Origin: Chitinophaga pinensis
GTDB taxonomy: Bacteria; Bacteroidota; Bacteroidia; Chitinophagales; Chitinophagaceae
Direction: 5' to 3'
DNA length: 9,157 nucleotides
NCBI GenBank assembly: GCA_943331145.2
Contig: CALQKL020000072.1
Coordinates: 1-9,157, forward strand
A model generated the notes under the pieces. It saw only the letters and a list, made by a program, of their open reading frames with translations, searched no databases and was not told the DNA's origin. Below, one piece after another: positions 1 through 6,228 of the stretch (its first letter is position 1; each line of letters starts with the position of its first letter). Position numbers and translations under genes: made by a program.

Positions 1-357
1 CAATATTATCTCCCTCAAGAAAGTAGAAATCATGTTAAAAAGTTTATTGCCACGCATTTTGTAATGGAAGGGCAAAATTTTAATTCAAAAGCTAAGGAAA
101 CAAACAATAAATTAAATGATCAAGAAATCGAAAATAGTGTAGTAGAATTAATAACAGGCAAATTCATCGCTTCAATATTAACTCATCGCCTTGGTTTGGA
201 TACCAAAACTTTTGAAAGGTATAATCCAAATTTCGACCAAACATTATCTAACGCTGGCCAATATGCGCTGCGGTTACCAGTTGCAAAAATGGAATTGTTT
301 AAATCGTCCAAATACGAAATTTTGAATGCGTGTATTCAGTTTTTGATGGAGAATTGA
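1..357 (+). CDS. Lytic murein transglycosylase, MltD-like, C-terminal end (5' partial)
   Basis: The frame is open from the first base of the window and ends at TGA 355-357, giving 118 visible residues; an internal ATG at base 64 is not the true start. The first residues, YYLPQESRNHVKKFIATHF, match the end of the catalytic domain of MltD-type transglycosylases, where a YLPRETRNYV-like segment is typical. After a polar linker comes a segment with RLGLDTKTFERYNPNF and then YALRLP, the pattern that follows the catalytic domain in Bacteroidota homologs and resembles a degenerate LysM-like fold. The family cleaves peptidoglycan glycan strands to 1,6-anhydro products in the periplasm or at the outer membrane. 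The catalytic glutamate, signal peptide and most of the enzyme lie upstream of the window. It converges with pabB. Family assignment is fairly sure; the exact subtype is not. Confidence 0.8.
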   Translation, partial: QYYLPQESRNHVKKFIATHFVMEGQNFNSKAKETNNKLNDQEIENSVVELITGKFIASILTHRLGLDTKTFERYNPNFDQTLSNAGQYALRLPVAKMELFKSSKYEILNACIQFLMEN

Positions 358-385
358 TTGTAATTTGATGAATGGCGGAAACACC

Positions 386-491
386 AACACAATGCCACGA
401 AGTTGAAATGCTTGCAGCATTTTTTTTGACACGAAGGCACGAAGACGCAAAGACACGAAGAAAACATGGAGGCTAATAAATGGAAAATGCT
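386..491. repeat. Intergenic direct repeat, long copy
   Basis: It begins with AACACAATGCCACGAAG and ends with AATAAATGGAAAATGCT. A shorter copy lies at 591-672. The copies align with an offset of 205 bp up to the first ACACGAAG unit and 181 bp after it, so they differ by exactly 24 bp. This copy carries four tandem 8-bp units (ACACGAAG, GCACGAAG, ACGCAAAG, ACACGAAG; 429-460), the other only one. It directly follows, and by a few bases overlaps, the hairpin module at 364-389. Confidence 0.8.
406..427 (+). terminator. Possible intrinsic terminator of the transglycosylase gene
   Basis: A 6-bp stem AAATGC (406-411) / GCATTT (417-422) with a 5-nt loop runs into an unbroken T tract to 427, 48 bases after the + strand stop codon. 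The stem is short and has only two G-C pairs, so it would be weak. The same hairpin recurs at 611-627 inside the second repeat copy, so it may be a feature of the repeat rather than a terminator selected for this gene. Confidence 0.4.
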
Positions 492-534
492 TCTAAACTT
501 TTGCTTTCAATAAATCTATTAAAACTTTTTTACC

Positions 535-590
535 TCAGTCGGTGACTGATACCTCTTTGAGACACCGGTTTGGAAACCGGCGCCAGAGGC
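535..590. repeat. Two adjacent palindromes, REP-like
   Basis: Two hairpins stand side by side. The first is TCAGTC-GGT-GACTGA (535-549). The second has a perfect 7-bp stem CCGGTTT-GG-AAACCGG (565-580), enclosed by an outer CCTCT (552-556) / AGAGG (585-589) pair. The GC content is far above the surrounding A/T-rich DNA. Paired short palindromes in intergenic DNA are typical of REP/BIME elements, which RAYT-type transposases mobilise in other genomes. No such transposase is in this window. The second repeat copy starts at the next base, 591. Confidence 0.55.
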
Positions 591-672
591 AACACAAGGC
601 CACGAAGTTGAAATGCATGCAGCATTTTTCTGAACACGAAGAAAGCAAGGATGTTAATAAATGGAAAATGCT
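591..672. repeat. Intergenic direct repeat, short copy
   Basis: This is the partner of the copy at 386-491. It shares CCACGAAGTTGAAATGC, the AAATGC/GCATTT hairpin (611-627), one ACACGAAG unit (634-641) and the tail TTAATAAATGGAAAATGCT. It lacks exactly three of the four 8-bp units in the long copy. It abuts the double palindrome that ends at 590. Confidence 0.8.
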
Positions 673-679
673 CCCAACA

Positions 680-703
680 TTAAACCATTAAACCCTTAAA
701 CCA
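680..703. repeat. Three tandem TTAAACCM octamers
   Basis: TTAAACCA, TTAAACCC and TTAAACCA follow each other without a gap. A fourth TTAAACCA lies at 714-721 after a 10-bp interruption. It resembles the AAACC/AACCT-type simple repeats in the clpP-clpX gap. No function can be read from it. Confidence 0.6.
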
Positions 704-732
704 GTGAAGCGATTTAAACCATATCCTCATTC

Positions 733-810
733 TTTGATGATTGGTGAAAACACCAACATCGGCAGACGAAAATCCCCAACCTTTTGAACGTATTGAACCT
801 TTTGAACCTC
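733..810. repeat. Hairpin module followed by TTGAACC repeats (module copy B)
   Basis: The 34-bp block at 733-766 contains a perfect hairpin TTGGTG-AAAA-CACCAA (741-756). It matches the block at 5433-5466 at 29 of 34 positions and the start of a degenerate block at 364-389 at 23 of 26. It is followed by CCTTTTGAAC twice (780-789 and 798-807), much as the copy at 5433 is followed by TTGAACCTCC-type repeats. The shared order suggests one composite element seen more than once. Confidence 0.6.
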
Positions 811-844
811 ATTTTTTTTAACACCAATCTAAAACTTATAGAAA

Positions 845-2131
845 CTAATTTTTCAAAATACTTTCTATGGCAGAAATTTTCACATTCGTTTCTTCAAATT
901 CTTGTAAAGGATTGCTGTTAATGGTAATTCCACCGCCTGCAAAATATGCCAAATGCTTTTTGGTTTGATTATAAAATAAACTGCGGATTATCACATTAAA
1001 ATCAAAATCACCTTCAGGAGTGATATATCCAATTGTACCCGAAAAAAGTCCTCTTGGAACGGTTTCGTATTTTTCAATTAACTCCATTACTTTTTTCTTT
1101 GGCGCTCCTGTCATGGATCCCATTGGGAAACAGGCATCTACAATTTCGGTCCAATGCATTGATTTGTCAACATTTCCAACAATGGTACTTATCATCTGAT
1201 GTACTTGCGGGAAACTATAAATTTCAAATAATTCTTTCACCGTTACAGAACCTTCAGTAGAAATTCTACTTAAATCATTTCTGACCAAATCCACAATCAT
1301 TACATTTTCACTTCTTTCTTTTGGCGAATGTTTAAGTTTGTTTTTTAAATCCTCGTCTTTAGCAATGTCGGTCAAATCGCGCCTACTCGTTCCTTTAATT
1401 GGCTGCGAAATAACATTATCTCCTGTCTTTTTTAAAAAGCGTTCGGGACTAGAGCAGATACAATACTTATCAGATAATTTATAAAAAGCGGCAAATGGAT
1501 TTGGCGAAACCGTTTTTAGTTGTTGATATAAATAAGTAGGATTTACCTCAGCATCATTTGAAAAAAAATGTCGACAAAAATTTATTTCATAACAATCACC
1601 ACGTTGAATATGCGCTAAAATATTTTTTAATTTTTCAAGATATTCGTTTTGGGTATGATCTGGTTTGCAATTGATTTGAGCAGTATTGTTCTGAGAAATA
1701 ACGGCTGATTGCAGTTCAATTTCTTGAAAGATTTCTTGCGCGTTCTTTTTTGTATTTGAAGAAATATGTACTTGATTTTTGGAAACAGATACCATTATTT
1801 CTGGCTGAAAAAAGTAAGCCGCAGGAAAACTGATTTCGTTTTGTTGGGTAGATGGGTAATTGATATGACCGAAGAGCCAACCCGGATTGTTTTGGGCAAA
1901 TGATTTTAAATTTTCAAATAAGTTATCGTTCGATAATTCTATGGATTCATTAGCGCCAACAGCAAGCATGCATTCAAATGCAGGCTGTTCAAAATTGTAG
2001 TTATTATTATCTAAAAAACAAAAAATGTTGAATTGATTAGACCAATTCAACATTTTTATTTTAAAAGTATCTGTATTGTCTACAAAAAAAGTATCGTGTT
2101 TTGTTTGATTCAATTTAAAATTAAAAGTCAT
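845..2131 (-). CDS. pabB: Aminodeoxychorismate synthase component I (PabB)
   Basis: PabB converts chorismate, with ammonia from the glutaminase partner PabA, to 4-amino-4-deoxychorismate, the precursor of p-aminobenzoate and folate; it is cytosolic. The chorismate-binding domain fills roughly residues 160-425 of 428. Visible motifs are GDCYEIN (178-184), SPERF, QPIKGTSRR, KERSENVMIVDLVRNDLSRI, PMGSMTGAPKKK and GGGITINS near the C terminus. The lysine in PIKGT (K246) is the PabB hallmark; anthranilate synthase TrpE usually has PIAGT, so TrpE is unlikely. The frame stays open to an ATG at 2167, but I chose the ATG at 2131 because residues from MTFNFKLN onward fit the family's usual N terminus; 2137 is also possible. 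The start overlaps the last 11 bases of the upstream acidic-protein gene, suggesting translational coupling. No pabA or pabC is adjacent. The length is normal. Confidence 0.9.
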   Translation of the reverse strand: MTFNFKLNQTKHDTFFVDNTDTFKIKMLNWSNQFNIFCFLDNNNYNFEQPAFECMLAVGANESIELSNDNLFENLKSFAQNNPGWLFGHINYPSTQQNEISFPAAYFFQPEIMVSVSKNQVHISSNTKKNAQEIFQEIELQSAVISQNNTAQINCKPDHTQNEYLEKLKNILAHIQRGDCYEINFCRHFFSNDAEVNPTYLYQQLKTVSPNPFAAFYKLSDKYCICSSPERFLKKTGDNVISQPIKGTSRRDLTDIAKDEDLKNKLKHSPKERSENVMIVDLVRNDLSRISTEGSVTVKELFEIYSFPQVHQMISTIVGNVDKSMHWTEIVDACFPMGSMTGAPKKKVMELIEKYETVPRGLFSGTIGYITPEGDFDFNVIIRSLFYNQTKKHLAYFAGGGITINSNPLQEFEETNVKISAIESILKN

Positions 2132-2534
2132 CGTCATCAAATCCACCATCTCCCATATCATCATCAAACAAACCTAAATCTTTGAAATCATCATCGAAAT
2201 CATCATCAGCTTTTGATGGTTTTTTTCCAGATGAAGGTGCTTTTTTATTTTTTGATTTTGGAATATCAAATTCTTCGAAATCAGGATCCCAATCATCACT
2301 ATCTTCTGGGTTTTCCCAATCATCTTTAACATCTACATCATCGTCATCGTCATCATCATCGGTTGATGATTTTTTAGAAGATGATTTTTTAGATTTTGGG
2401 GTTTCTTCAAAATCATCGTCATCATCATCTTCTTCTTCAGATTTTGATTTTGCTGAAGATTTCTTTGGCGCCTCTTTTTTAGGGGCAGCAGCTTTAGTTG
2501 TTGTCTTTTTTTCGCTTTCTTTTTTTATTGCCAT
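2121..2534 (-). CDS. Hypothetical low-complexity protein with alternating basic and acidic blocks
   Basis: This 137-residue protein is built almost entirely from K, S, D and E. Basic stretches (about 1-32, 47-55, 91-108) alternate with acidic ones (about 33-44, 59-90, 110-137), and the protein ends GGFDDDDF. There is no signal peptide, membrane segment or known domain, and it is probably disordered. It starts at ATG 2534, 80 bp after the purA stop, and its last 11 bases overlap the chosen pabB start, so both are probably on one transcript. The aspartate runs are written in GAT/GAC triplets, which also keep the opposite strand open; that antisense frame encodes a serine-rich shadow and is not a gene. 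Lysine/alanine-rich plus polyaspartate proteins of this style occur widely in Bacteroidota. I do not recognise a function. It superficially resembles the acidic tail of Firmicutes RpoE (delta), but no delta domain is visible. Confidence 0.75.
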   Translation of the reverse strand: MAIKKESEKKTTTKAAAPKKEAPKKSSAKSKSEEEDDDDDDFEETPKSKKSSSKKSSTDDDDDDDDVDVKDDWENPEDSDDWDPDFEEFDIPKSKNKKAPSSGKKPSKADDDFDDDFKDLGLFDDDMGDGGFDDDDF

Positions 2535-2614
2535 TTCTATACAGGATTAGTTATGTAAAATTTCCAAGAGATTTTTAAATAGCCAAATATTTTTGCAGTT
2601 TTTTTTAAAATATT

Positions 2615-3877
2615 TTATGCAACAATCAATTGATCTCTTCCCGGACCGTTGCTGATGTATTTTACTTCCACATTTAGATAAGCATTGATGAATGAAATAT
2701 AGGTTTTCATTTCTTCAGGCATTTCTGAAATATCTTTTAAAGCAGAAATATTTTTCTTCCAACCTTTAAAAGATTGGTAAACGGGTTTTAAATCTAGGTT
2801 ATGCATTTGGAAAGGAACCTGCATTGACTCAACACCATTAACAAGATAACCTTTACAAACTTCAAGGGTTTCTAATTCGTCCATTATATCCGCTTTTGTC
2901 ATTACAATTTGTGTAACGCCATTTATCATACAAGCGAAATTTAGGGCAACCAAATCAATCCATCCACAGCGTCTAGGTCTGCCTGTTGTACTTCCAAATT
3001 CGTTTCCTGTTTTTCTTAAAAATTCTCCTTTATCATCAAAAAGCTCGGTAGGGAAGGGACCACTACCAACGCGTGTGCAATAAGCTTTTGTGATGCCTAT
3101 TATTTCTTTTATTTTTTGAGGTGCAATACCTAAGCCCGAGCATACGCCAGCAGAGATGGTATTGCTACTGGTAACAAACGGAAACGTTCCAAAATCAACA
3201 TCAAGCATACTTCCTTGCGCACCTTCGGCAAGTACACGCATTCCCTTGTTTATTTTTTCATTAATAAAATATTCTCCGTTTACAATTTTGAAACCTTTAA
3301 TAAATTCAATGGCTTCAAAAAATGCATTTTCCCATTCCGTAATTTCTTCTTGAAAATCAAAATTGCCCAACAATTGATAATGCTTCGAACGAAGTTTATT
3401 ATACATCTCCATAAAATCGGGATGTAAAATATCGCCAACTCGCAATCCATTTCTTCCGGTTTTGTCCATGTATGCTGGCCCAATTCCTTTTAGCGTACTT
3501 CCTATTTTATCTAGCCCTTTTGAAAGTTCACTTGCTTTATCCAAAGCTCTGTGTGTTGGTAAAATCAAGTGTGTTCTTTCGCTGATGAAAAGATTTTTTT
3601 TATAATCAACCCCAAACGCAGATACTGCTTCACATTCTTTCTTAAAAGTAACTACATCTAATACTACGCCATTGCCGATAAGGTTTATTTTATCTTGATG
3701 AAAAATACCACTTGGGATTTGGTGTAGCACTACTTTTTTATCGCCTATATATAGCGTGTGGCCTGCATTTGGTCCTCCTTGAAAGCGTGCAATAACATCG
3801 TAATTTTTTGCAAAATAATCTACGATTTTGCCCTTCCCCTCATCTCCCCATTGTAAACCTAAAATAACATCTACCAT
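2615..3877 (-). CDS. purA: Adenylosuccinate synthetase (PurA)
   Basis: PurA joins IMP and aspartate using GTP to make adenylosuccinate, the first committed step from IMP to AMP; it acts as a cytosolic homodimer. The 420 residues match the usual bacterial length. The N terminus carries the phosphate-binding loop QWGDEGKGK with catalytic Asp12, and GGPNAGHT with catalytic His40. Next come the GSTLKGIGPAYMDKTGRNG signature, the GAQGSMLDVDFGTFPF motif followed by VTSSNT, TRVGSGPFPTEL, GSTTGRPRRCGWIDLVAL (IMP and aspartate site), MTKADIMD and a C-terminal SNGPGRDQLI segment. All key residues seen are intact. It starts at ATG 3877, 88 bp after the clpX stop on the same strand, and is followed after 80 bp by the acidic-protein gene. 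Without a clear terminator on either side, clpX, purA, the acidic gene and pabB could be read as one transcript. Confidence 0.97.
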   Translation of the reverse strand: MVDVILGLQWGDEGKGKIVDYFAKNYDVIARFQGGPNAGHTLYIGDKKVVLHQIPSGIFHQDKINLIGNGVVLDVVTFKKECEAVSAFGVDYKKNLFISERTHLILPTHRALDKASELSKGLDKIGSTLKGIGPAYMDKTGRNGLRVGDILHPDFMEMYNKLRSKHYQLLGNFDFQEEITEWENAFFEAIEFIKGFKIVNGEYFINEKINKGMRVLAEGAQGSMLDVDFGTFPFVTSSNTISAGVCSGLGIAPQKIKEIIGITKAYCTRVGSGPFPTELFDDKGEFLRKTGNEFGSTTGRPRRCGWIDLVALNFACMINGVTQIVMTKADIMDELETLEVCKGYLVNGVESMQVPFQMHNLDLKPVYQSFKGWKKNISALKDISEMPEEMKTYISFINAYLNVEVKYISNGPGRDQLIVA

Positions 3878-3965
3878 TGTGTGTTTTTTCTAAAATTTTA
3901 ATTGAAAATATTTTTAAAACTGAAATGCGAAAATAAAATTACTTTATTAAGTTGCACCAATAAAT

Positions 3966-5204
3966 TTATGCAACTTTTAAAATACCCATTTTAGTAACAT
4001 TGAATTTATTTTCGGCGTATTCCAAAGTAATGTTGAATTCCGTAACTTTTTTTGAAGGTAACTCAAACATGGCATCTGTTAAGATTCCTTCGCAAATGCT
4101 TCTTAATCCTCTTGCCCCTAATTTATATTCCAAAGCTTTTTGGACCATAAATTCAAAAACTTCTGGTTCAAAAGTTAGCTTGATTCCTTCCATTTCAAAC
4201 AAGCGGATAAACTGTTTAATCAAAGCGTTTTTGGGTTCAGTTAAAATGCTTCTTAAGGTTAGTACATCCAATGGATTTAAATAAGTTACAACCGGCAAAC
4301 GCCCTAGTAACTCAGGGATTAATCCAAACTGTTTTAAATCAACAGCATTTATAAATTGTAAAAGATTGTCGTGTTGATAATCTTGTAATTCTTTATTTAC
4401 ATTAAAACCGATGGCATTTGTATTGATTCTTTTTGCAATAATTCTATCAATGCCATCAAAAGCGCCGCCACAAATGAAAAGTATATTTTGTGTATTTACT
4501 TTCACCATTTTTTGTTCGGGATGTTTTCTGCCACCTTGTGGTGGAACCAAAACCTCAGCACCTTCTAAAAGCTTTAATAACCCTTGTTGAACGCCTTCTC
4601 CGCTTACATCTCTTGTGATAGAAGGATTGTCGCTTTTACGCGCAATTTTATCAATTTCATCAATAAAAACAATTCCTCTTTCTGCGCTTTCAACATCATA
4701 ATTACATGATTGCAATAATCTGCTCAACATACTTTCTACATCTTCCCCAACATATCCAGCTTCTGTAAAAACAGTAGCATCAACAATAGCAAACGGCACA
4801 TTCAGCATGCGTGCTATAGACTTTGCTAAAAGTGTTTTGCCAGTTCCTGTCTCGCCAACCATAACAATGTTACTTTTTTCAATCTCAACATCATTTTCAG
4901 ATATCTGATTTATGCGTTTGTAGTGATTGTAAACAGCAACCGCCAATACCTTTTTTGCATCGTCTTGACCAATTACGTATTCATCTAAAAAAGCTTTGAT
5001 TTCAACAGGCTTTTTGATGGTTATTTTATTTTTTGAATCAGATTGGTCATTAGATTTTTGAGGTACAACTTCTACCTTGATAATTTCTTGTGCATGTTCA
5101 ACACAATTTTCACAAATATGGCCATCTTGACCGGCAATTAGTATTTTAACTTCATCGCGATTTCTGCCGCAAAATGAACAATGCAATGATTGTTGCTTAG
5201 CCAT
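3966..5204 (-). CDS. clpX: ATP-dependent unfoldase ClpX
   Basis: ClpX is a hexameric AAA+ unfoldase that recognises tagged or misfolded proteins and feeds them to ClpP. The N-terminal zinc-binding domain has the four-cysteine set C9, C12, C31 and C34. The AAA+ domain shows Walker A GETGTGKT (117-124), the pore-1 loop GYVG (150-153), Walker B with D182/E183, the RKH substrate loop (226-228), the IGF loop that docks on ClpP (265-267), an arginine finger in ELLGRLP (R302) and sensor-2 GAR (R365). At 412 residues it is full length. Start ATG 5204 is fixed by the zinc-finger N terminus, MAKQQSLHCSFCG. Two clpP genes lie upstream on the same strand, but a 384-bp gap with a probable terminator and a promoter-like box suggests separate transcription. 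The preserved IGF loop supports a working partnership with at least one ClpP. Confidence 0.97.
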   Translation of the reverse strand: MAKQQSLHCSFCGRNRDEVKILIAGQDGHICENCVEHAQEIIKVEVVPQKSNDQSDSKNKITIKKPVEIKAFLDEYVIGQDDAKKVLAVAVYNHYKRINQISENDVEIEKSNIVMVGETGTGKTLLAKSIARMLNVPFAIVDATVFTEAGYVGEDVESMLSRLLQSCNYDVESAERGIVFIDEIDKIARKSDNPSITRDVSGEGVQQGLLKLLEGAEVLVPPQGGRKHPEQKMVKVNTQNILFICGGAFDGIDRIIAKRINTNAIGFNVNKELQDYQHDNLLQFINAVDLKQFGLIPELLGRLPVVTYLNPLDVLTLRSILTEPKNALIKQFIRLFEMEGIKLTFEPEVFEFMVQKALEYKLGARGLRSICEGILTDAMFELPSKKVTEFNITLEYAENKFNVTKMGILKVA

Positions 5205-5229
5205 ATCTTTTTTATTGAAAGTAAGAAAG

Positions 5230-5237
5230 CAAAGATA
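5230..5237 (-). promoter_or_regulatory. Candidate clpX promoter, Bacteroidota -7 box
   Basis: The minus strand reads TATCTTTG, an exact match to the Bacteroidota -7 consensus TAnnTTTG. It lies 25 bases upstream of the clpX ATG, which would give a leader of about 20 nt. No good TTTG -33 box sits at the expected distance of about 19 bp, so the call rests on one box and its position. Between box and ATG the strand is A-rich, as is usual in this phylum, with no Shine-Dalgarno site. Confidence 0.5.
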
Positions 5238-5432
5238 ACGAAGGGATGTAAAAAGTTGGAATTAAAAAAGAGGTTTTTTTCAATGATTAATACGTTTATG
5301 AGGTTTGTGAGGTTTGAGACGTTTGTGAGGTTGGAAAACTTTCAATCCAGATAAAAACTTTCTAAAGTACCGCAAGGTTTTACAGGTTTAGTGAGCGTTT
5401 TTTATGTTGATTTTATCTTTTATCTTTTGTTT

Positions 5433-5466
5433 TTTGATGATTGATGATAAAACCAACCTCAGCAGA
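5433..5466. repeat. Hairpin-related repeat module (copy C)
   Basis: This block starts TTTGATGATTGATGA and ends AACCTCAGCAGA. It matches the block at 733-766 at 29 of 34 positions. Substitutions here weaken the perfect TTGGTG/CACCAA stem of that copy. As in copy B, AACCT/TTGAACC simple repeats follow on the right. Confidence 0.6.
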
Positions 5467-5482
5467 AATATATTTCATGAAT

Positions 5483-5521
5483 AAAAAAAGGTTTGAAACG
5501 TTTTTTACACATTTCAAACCT
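5483..5521 (-). terminator. Probable intrinsic terminator of the clpP1-clpP2 transcript
   Basis: On the minus strand a perfect 10-bp stem AGGTTTGAAA / TTTCAAACCT (5521-5512 pairing with 5498-5489), extendable past one mismatch, is followed at once by seven T residues (5489-5483). It begins 67 bases after the stop of the second clpP gene. The arms are made of the same AAACCT words as the neighbouring simple repeats, so the repeat seems to have supplied the terminator. Stem GC content is modest. Confidence 0.6.
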
Positions 5522-5588
5522 CTTAAACTTTTTGAACCTCCCAAACCTCCCAAACGTCTTAAACCTCCAAAACCTCCCAAACCTCGTT

Positions 5589-6206
5589 CTATATCTTCTC
5601 AAGCAAATGATCTACAATCCCATATGTGATTGATTCTTCTGCATTCATCCAATAATCTCTATTAAAATCTTTCATTACTTTTTCGAAAGTTTGACCACAA
5701 TTGTCTGCTAATAATTGTGCGCCCATTTCTTTTGTTTTTTGCATTTGTACCGCCATGATTTCTAAATCAGCGCTGGTGCCTCTTCCGCCACCACTTGGCT
5801 GATGTATCATCACTTCACCATGCGGGAAAATAAATCTTCTTCCTTTTTGTCCACCACTTAATAAGATACTTCCCATGCTTGCTGCCATTCCCATACAAAC
5901 CGTACTAACTGGCGATGATATCATTTGCATGGTGTCGTAAATAACCATTCCGCTGGTAACTACGCCACCTGGACTATTGATATAAAATGTGATTTCTTTT
6001 CCTGGATCAATGGCTTCTAAATAAAGTAAACGATCCGTAATGTCTTTAGCGGTTTTGTCTTCTACTGCACCCCATAAAAACACTTTACGTTGTTCAATAA
6101 ATTTCTTGTCAAACATCCAACCACTCATCATTTTTTCCATTGGATTTTCAGGCGATTCCATTGGTGATTCGTCTTCTAGGCGAATATTACTTTTATTGTA
6201 ATTCAT
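5589..6206 (-). CDS. clpP: ATP-dependent Clp protease proteolytic subunit, second paralog
   Basis: ClpP is a serine peptidase forming a double-heptamer barrel that degrades proteins fed by ClpX. This 205-residue copy keeps the triad: S110 in MGMAASMGS, H135 in MIHQPSGG and D184 in FNRDYWMN; the oxyanion-region INSPGG is also intact. The first 30 or so residues are unusual: a Met/Pro/Glu-rich leader with SPMESPENPMEKMM in place of the usual axial-loop sequence of the VIEQTSRGERS type, then FIEQRKVFLWG entering the canonical fold. It starts at ATG 6206, 22 bp after the stop of the other clpP, so the two form an operon. Downstream are a probable terminator and then clpX. It is clearly diverged from its neighbour, so this is an old duplication or paralogous pair rather than a recent copy. 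Whether it self-assembles or co-assembles cannot be seen from sequence. Confidence 0.95.
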   Translation of the reverse strand: MNYNKSNIRLEDESPMESPENPMEKMMSGWMFDKKFIEQRKVFLWGAVEDKTAKDITDRLLYLEAIDPGKEITFYINSPGGVVTSGMVIYDTMQMISSPVSTVCMGMAASMGSILLSGGQKGRRFIFPHGEVMIHQPSGGGRGTSADLEIMAVQMQKTKEMGAQLLADNCGQTFEKVMKDFNRDYWMNAEESITYGIVDHLLEKI

Positions 6207-6228
6207 AATTATTTTATTGTTGTGTTTA

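Larger units (their letters stand above)
358..844. other. Gene-free convergent intergenic region rich in short repeats
   Basis: This 487-bp gap lies between the stops of the transglycosylase gene (+) and pabB (-), and I see no convincing gene in it. In order it holds: a degenerate hairpin module (364-389); a 106-bp repeat copy (386-491) with four 8-bp CACGAAG-type units; two adjacent palindromes (535-549 and 552-589); a shorter copy of the repeat (591-672); TTAAACCM tandem units (680-703, with a further unit at 714-721); a TTGGTG/CACCAA hairpin module (733-766); and a TTTTGAAC tandem (780-807). Such debris between convergent genes is common in Bacteroidota, where it rarely breaks transcription units. 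The repeats are directly visible; their function is not. Confidence 0.75.
5300..5576. repeat. 33-bp imperfect inverted repeat enclosing 211 bp
   Basis: The left arm (5300-5332) and the reverse complement of the right arm (5544-5576) agree at 29 of 33 positions, including the shared core GACGTTTG. Each arm is made of about 9-bp units of the GAGGTTTGN type, and further similar units extend past the right arm to 5586. The arms enclose the clpP terminator and module copy C. It could be a small non-autonomous element or two inverted patches of one simple repeat. Confidence 0.65.
5205..5588. other. Repeat-rich gap between clpX and the clpP pair
   Basis: This 384-bp interval holds no convincing gene; a short + strand frame across the right half translates to proline/lysine-rich repeats and is an artefact of the CTCCCAAAC-type units. 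From the clpP side it contains: a right block of AACCTCC units (about 5535-5586), a probable minus-strand terminator (5483-5521), the hairpin-related module copy C (5433-5466), an A/T-rich spacer, a left block of GAGGTTTGT units (5300-5332) inverted relative to the right block, and a promoter-like box for clpX (5230-5237). Confidence 0.75.

Noticed and set aside
535..590. tRNA gene or riboswitch
   Set aside because: The two palindromes do not make a cloverleaf, there is no anticodon or T-loop pattern, and the region lies between convergent genes, not in a leader.
386..672. CRISPR array
   Set aside because: There are only two copies of an 82-106 bp repeat, with an inner 8-bp tandem. There are no regular 25-40 bp repeats with unique spacers and no cas gene.
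2132..2167. Upstream extension of pabB to the ATG at 2167 (12 more residues)
   Set aside because: The extra residues, MMMIWEMVDLMT, come from reading the Asp-codon run of the acidic gene in another frame. They add nothing family-like, and the ATG at 2131 gives the normal length.
2182..2550. A 122-residue serine/aspartate-rich + strand reading frame
   Set aside because: It is the exact antisense of the acidic-protein gene. GAT/GAC triplet runs read as ATC/GTC or TCA/TCG on the other strand, which keeps it open by composition. The minus-strand frame has the better context (same strand as purA and pabB, with an overlap into pabB).
3951..3974. GTTGCA/TGCAAC inverted repeat at the end of clpX as a terminator
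   Set aside because: The stem is only 6 bp with a 12-nt loop, overlaps the coding end and is not followed by a T tract on the minus strand.
5441..5629. A 62-residue + strand frame rich in PPKPPK repeats
   Set aside because: The proline/lysine repeat simply translates the AACCTCC-type simple repeat, and the frame runs into the 3' end of clpP on the opposite strand.
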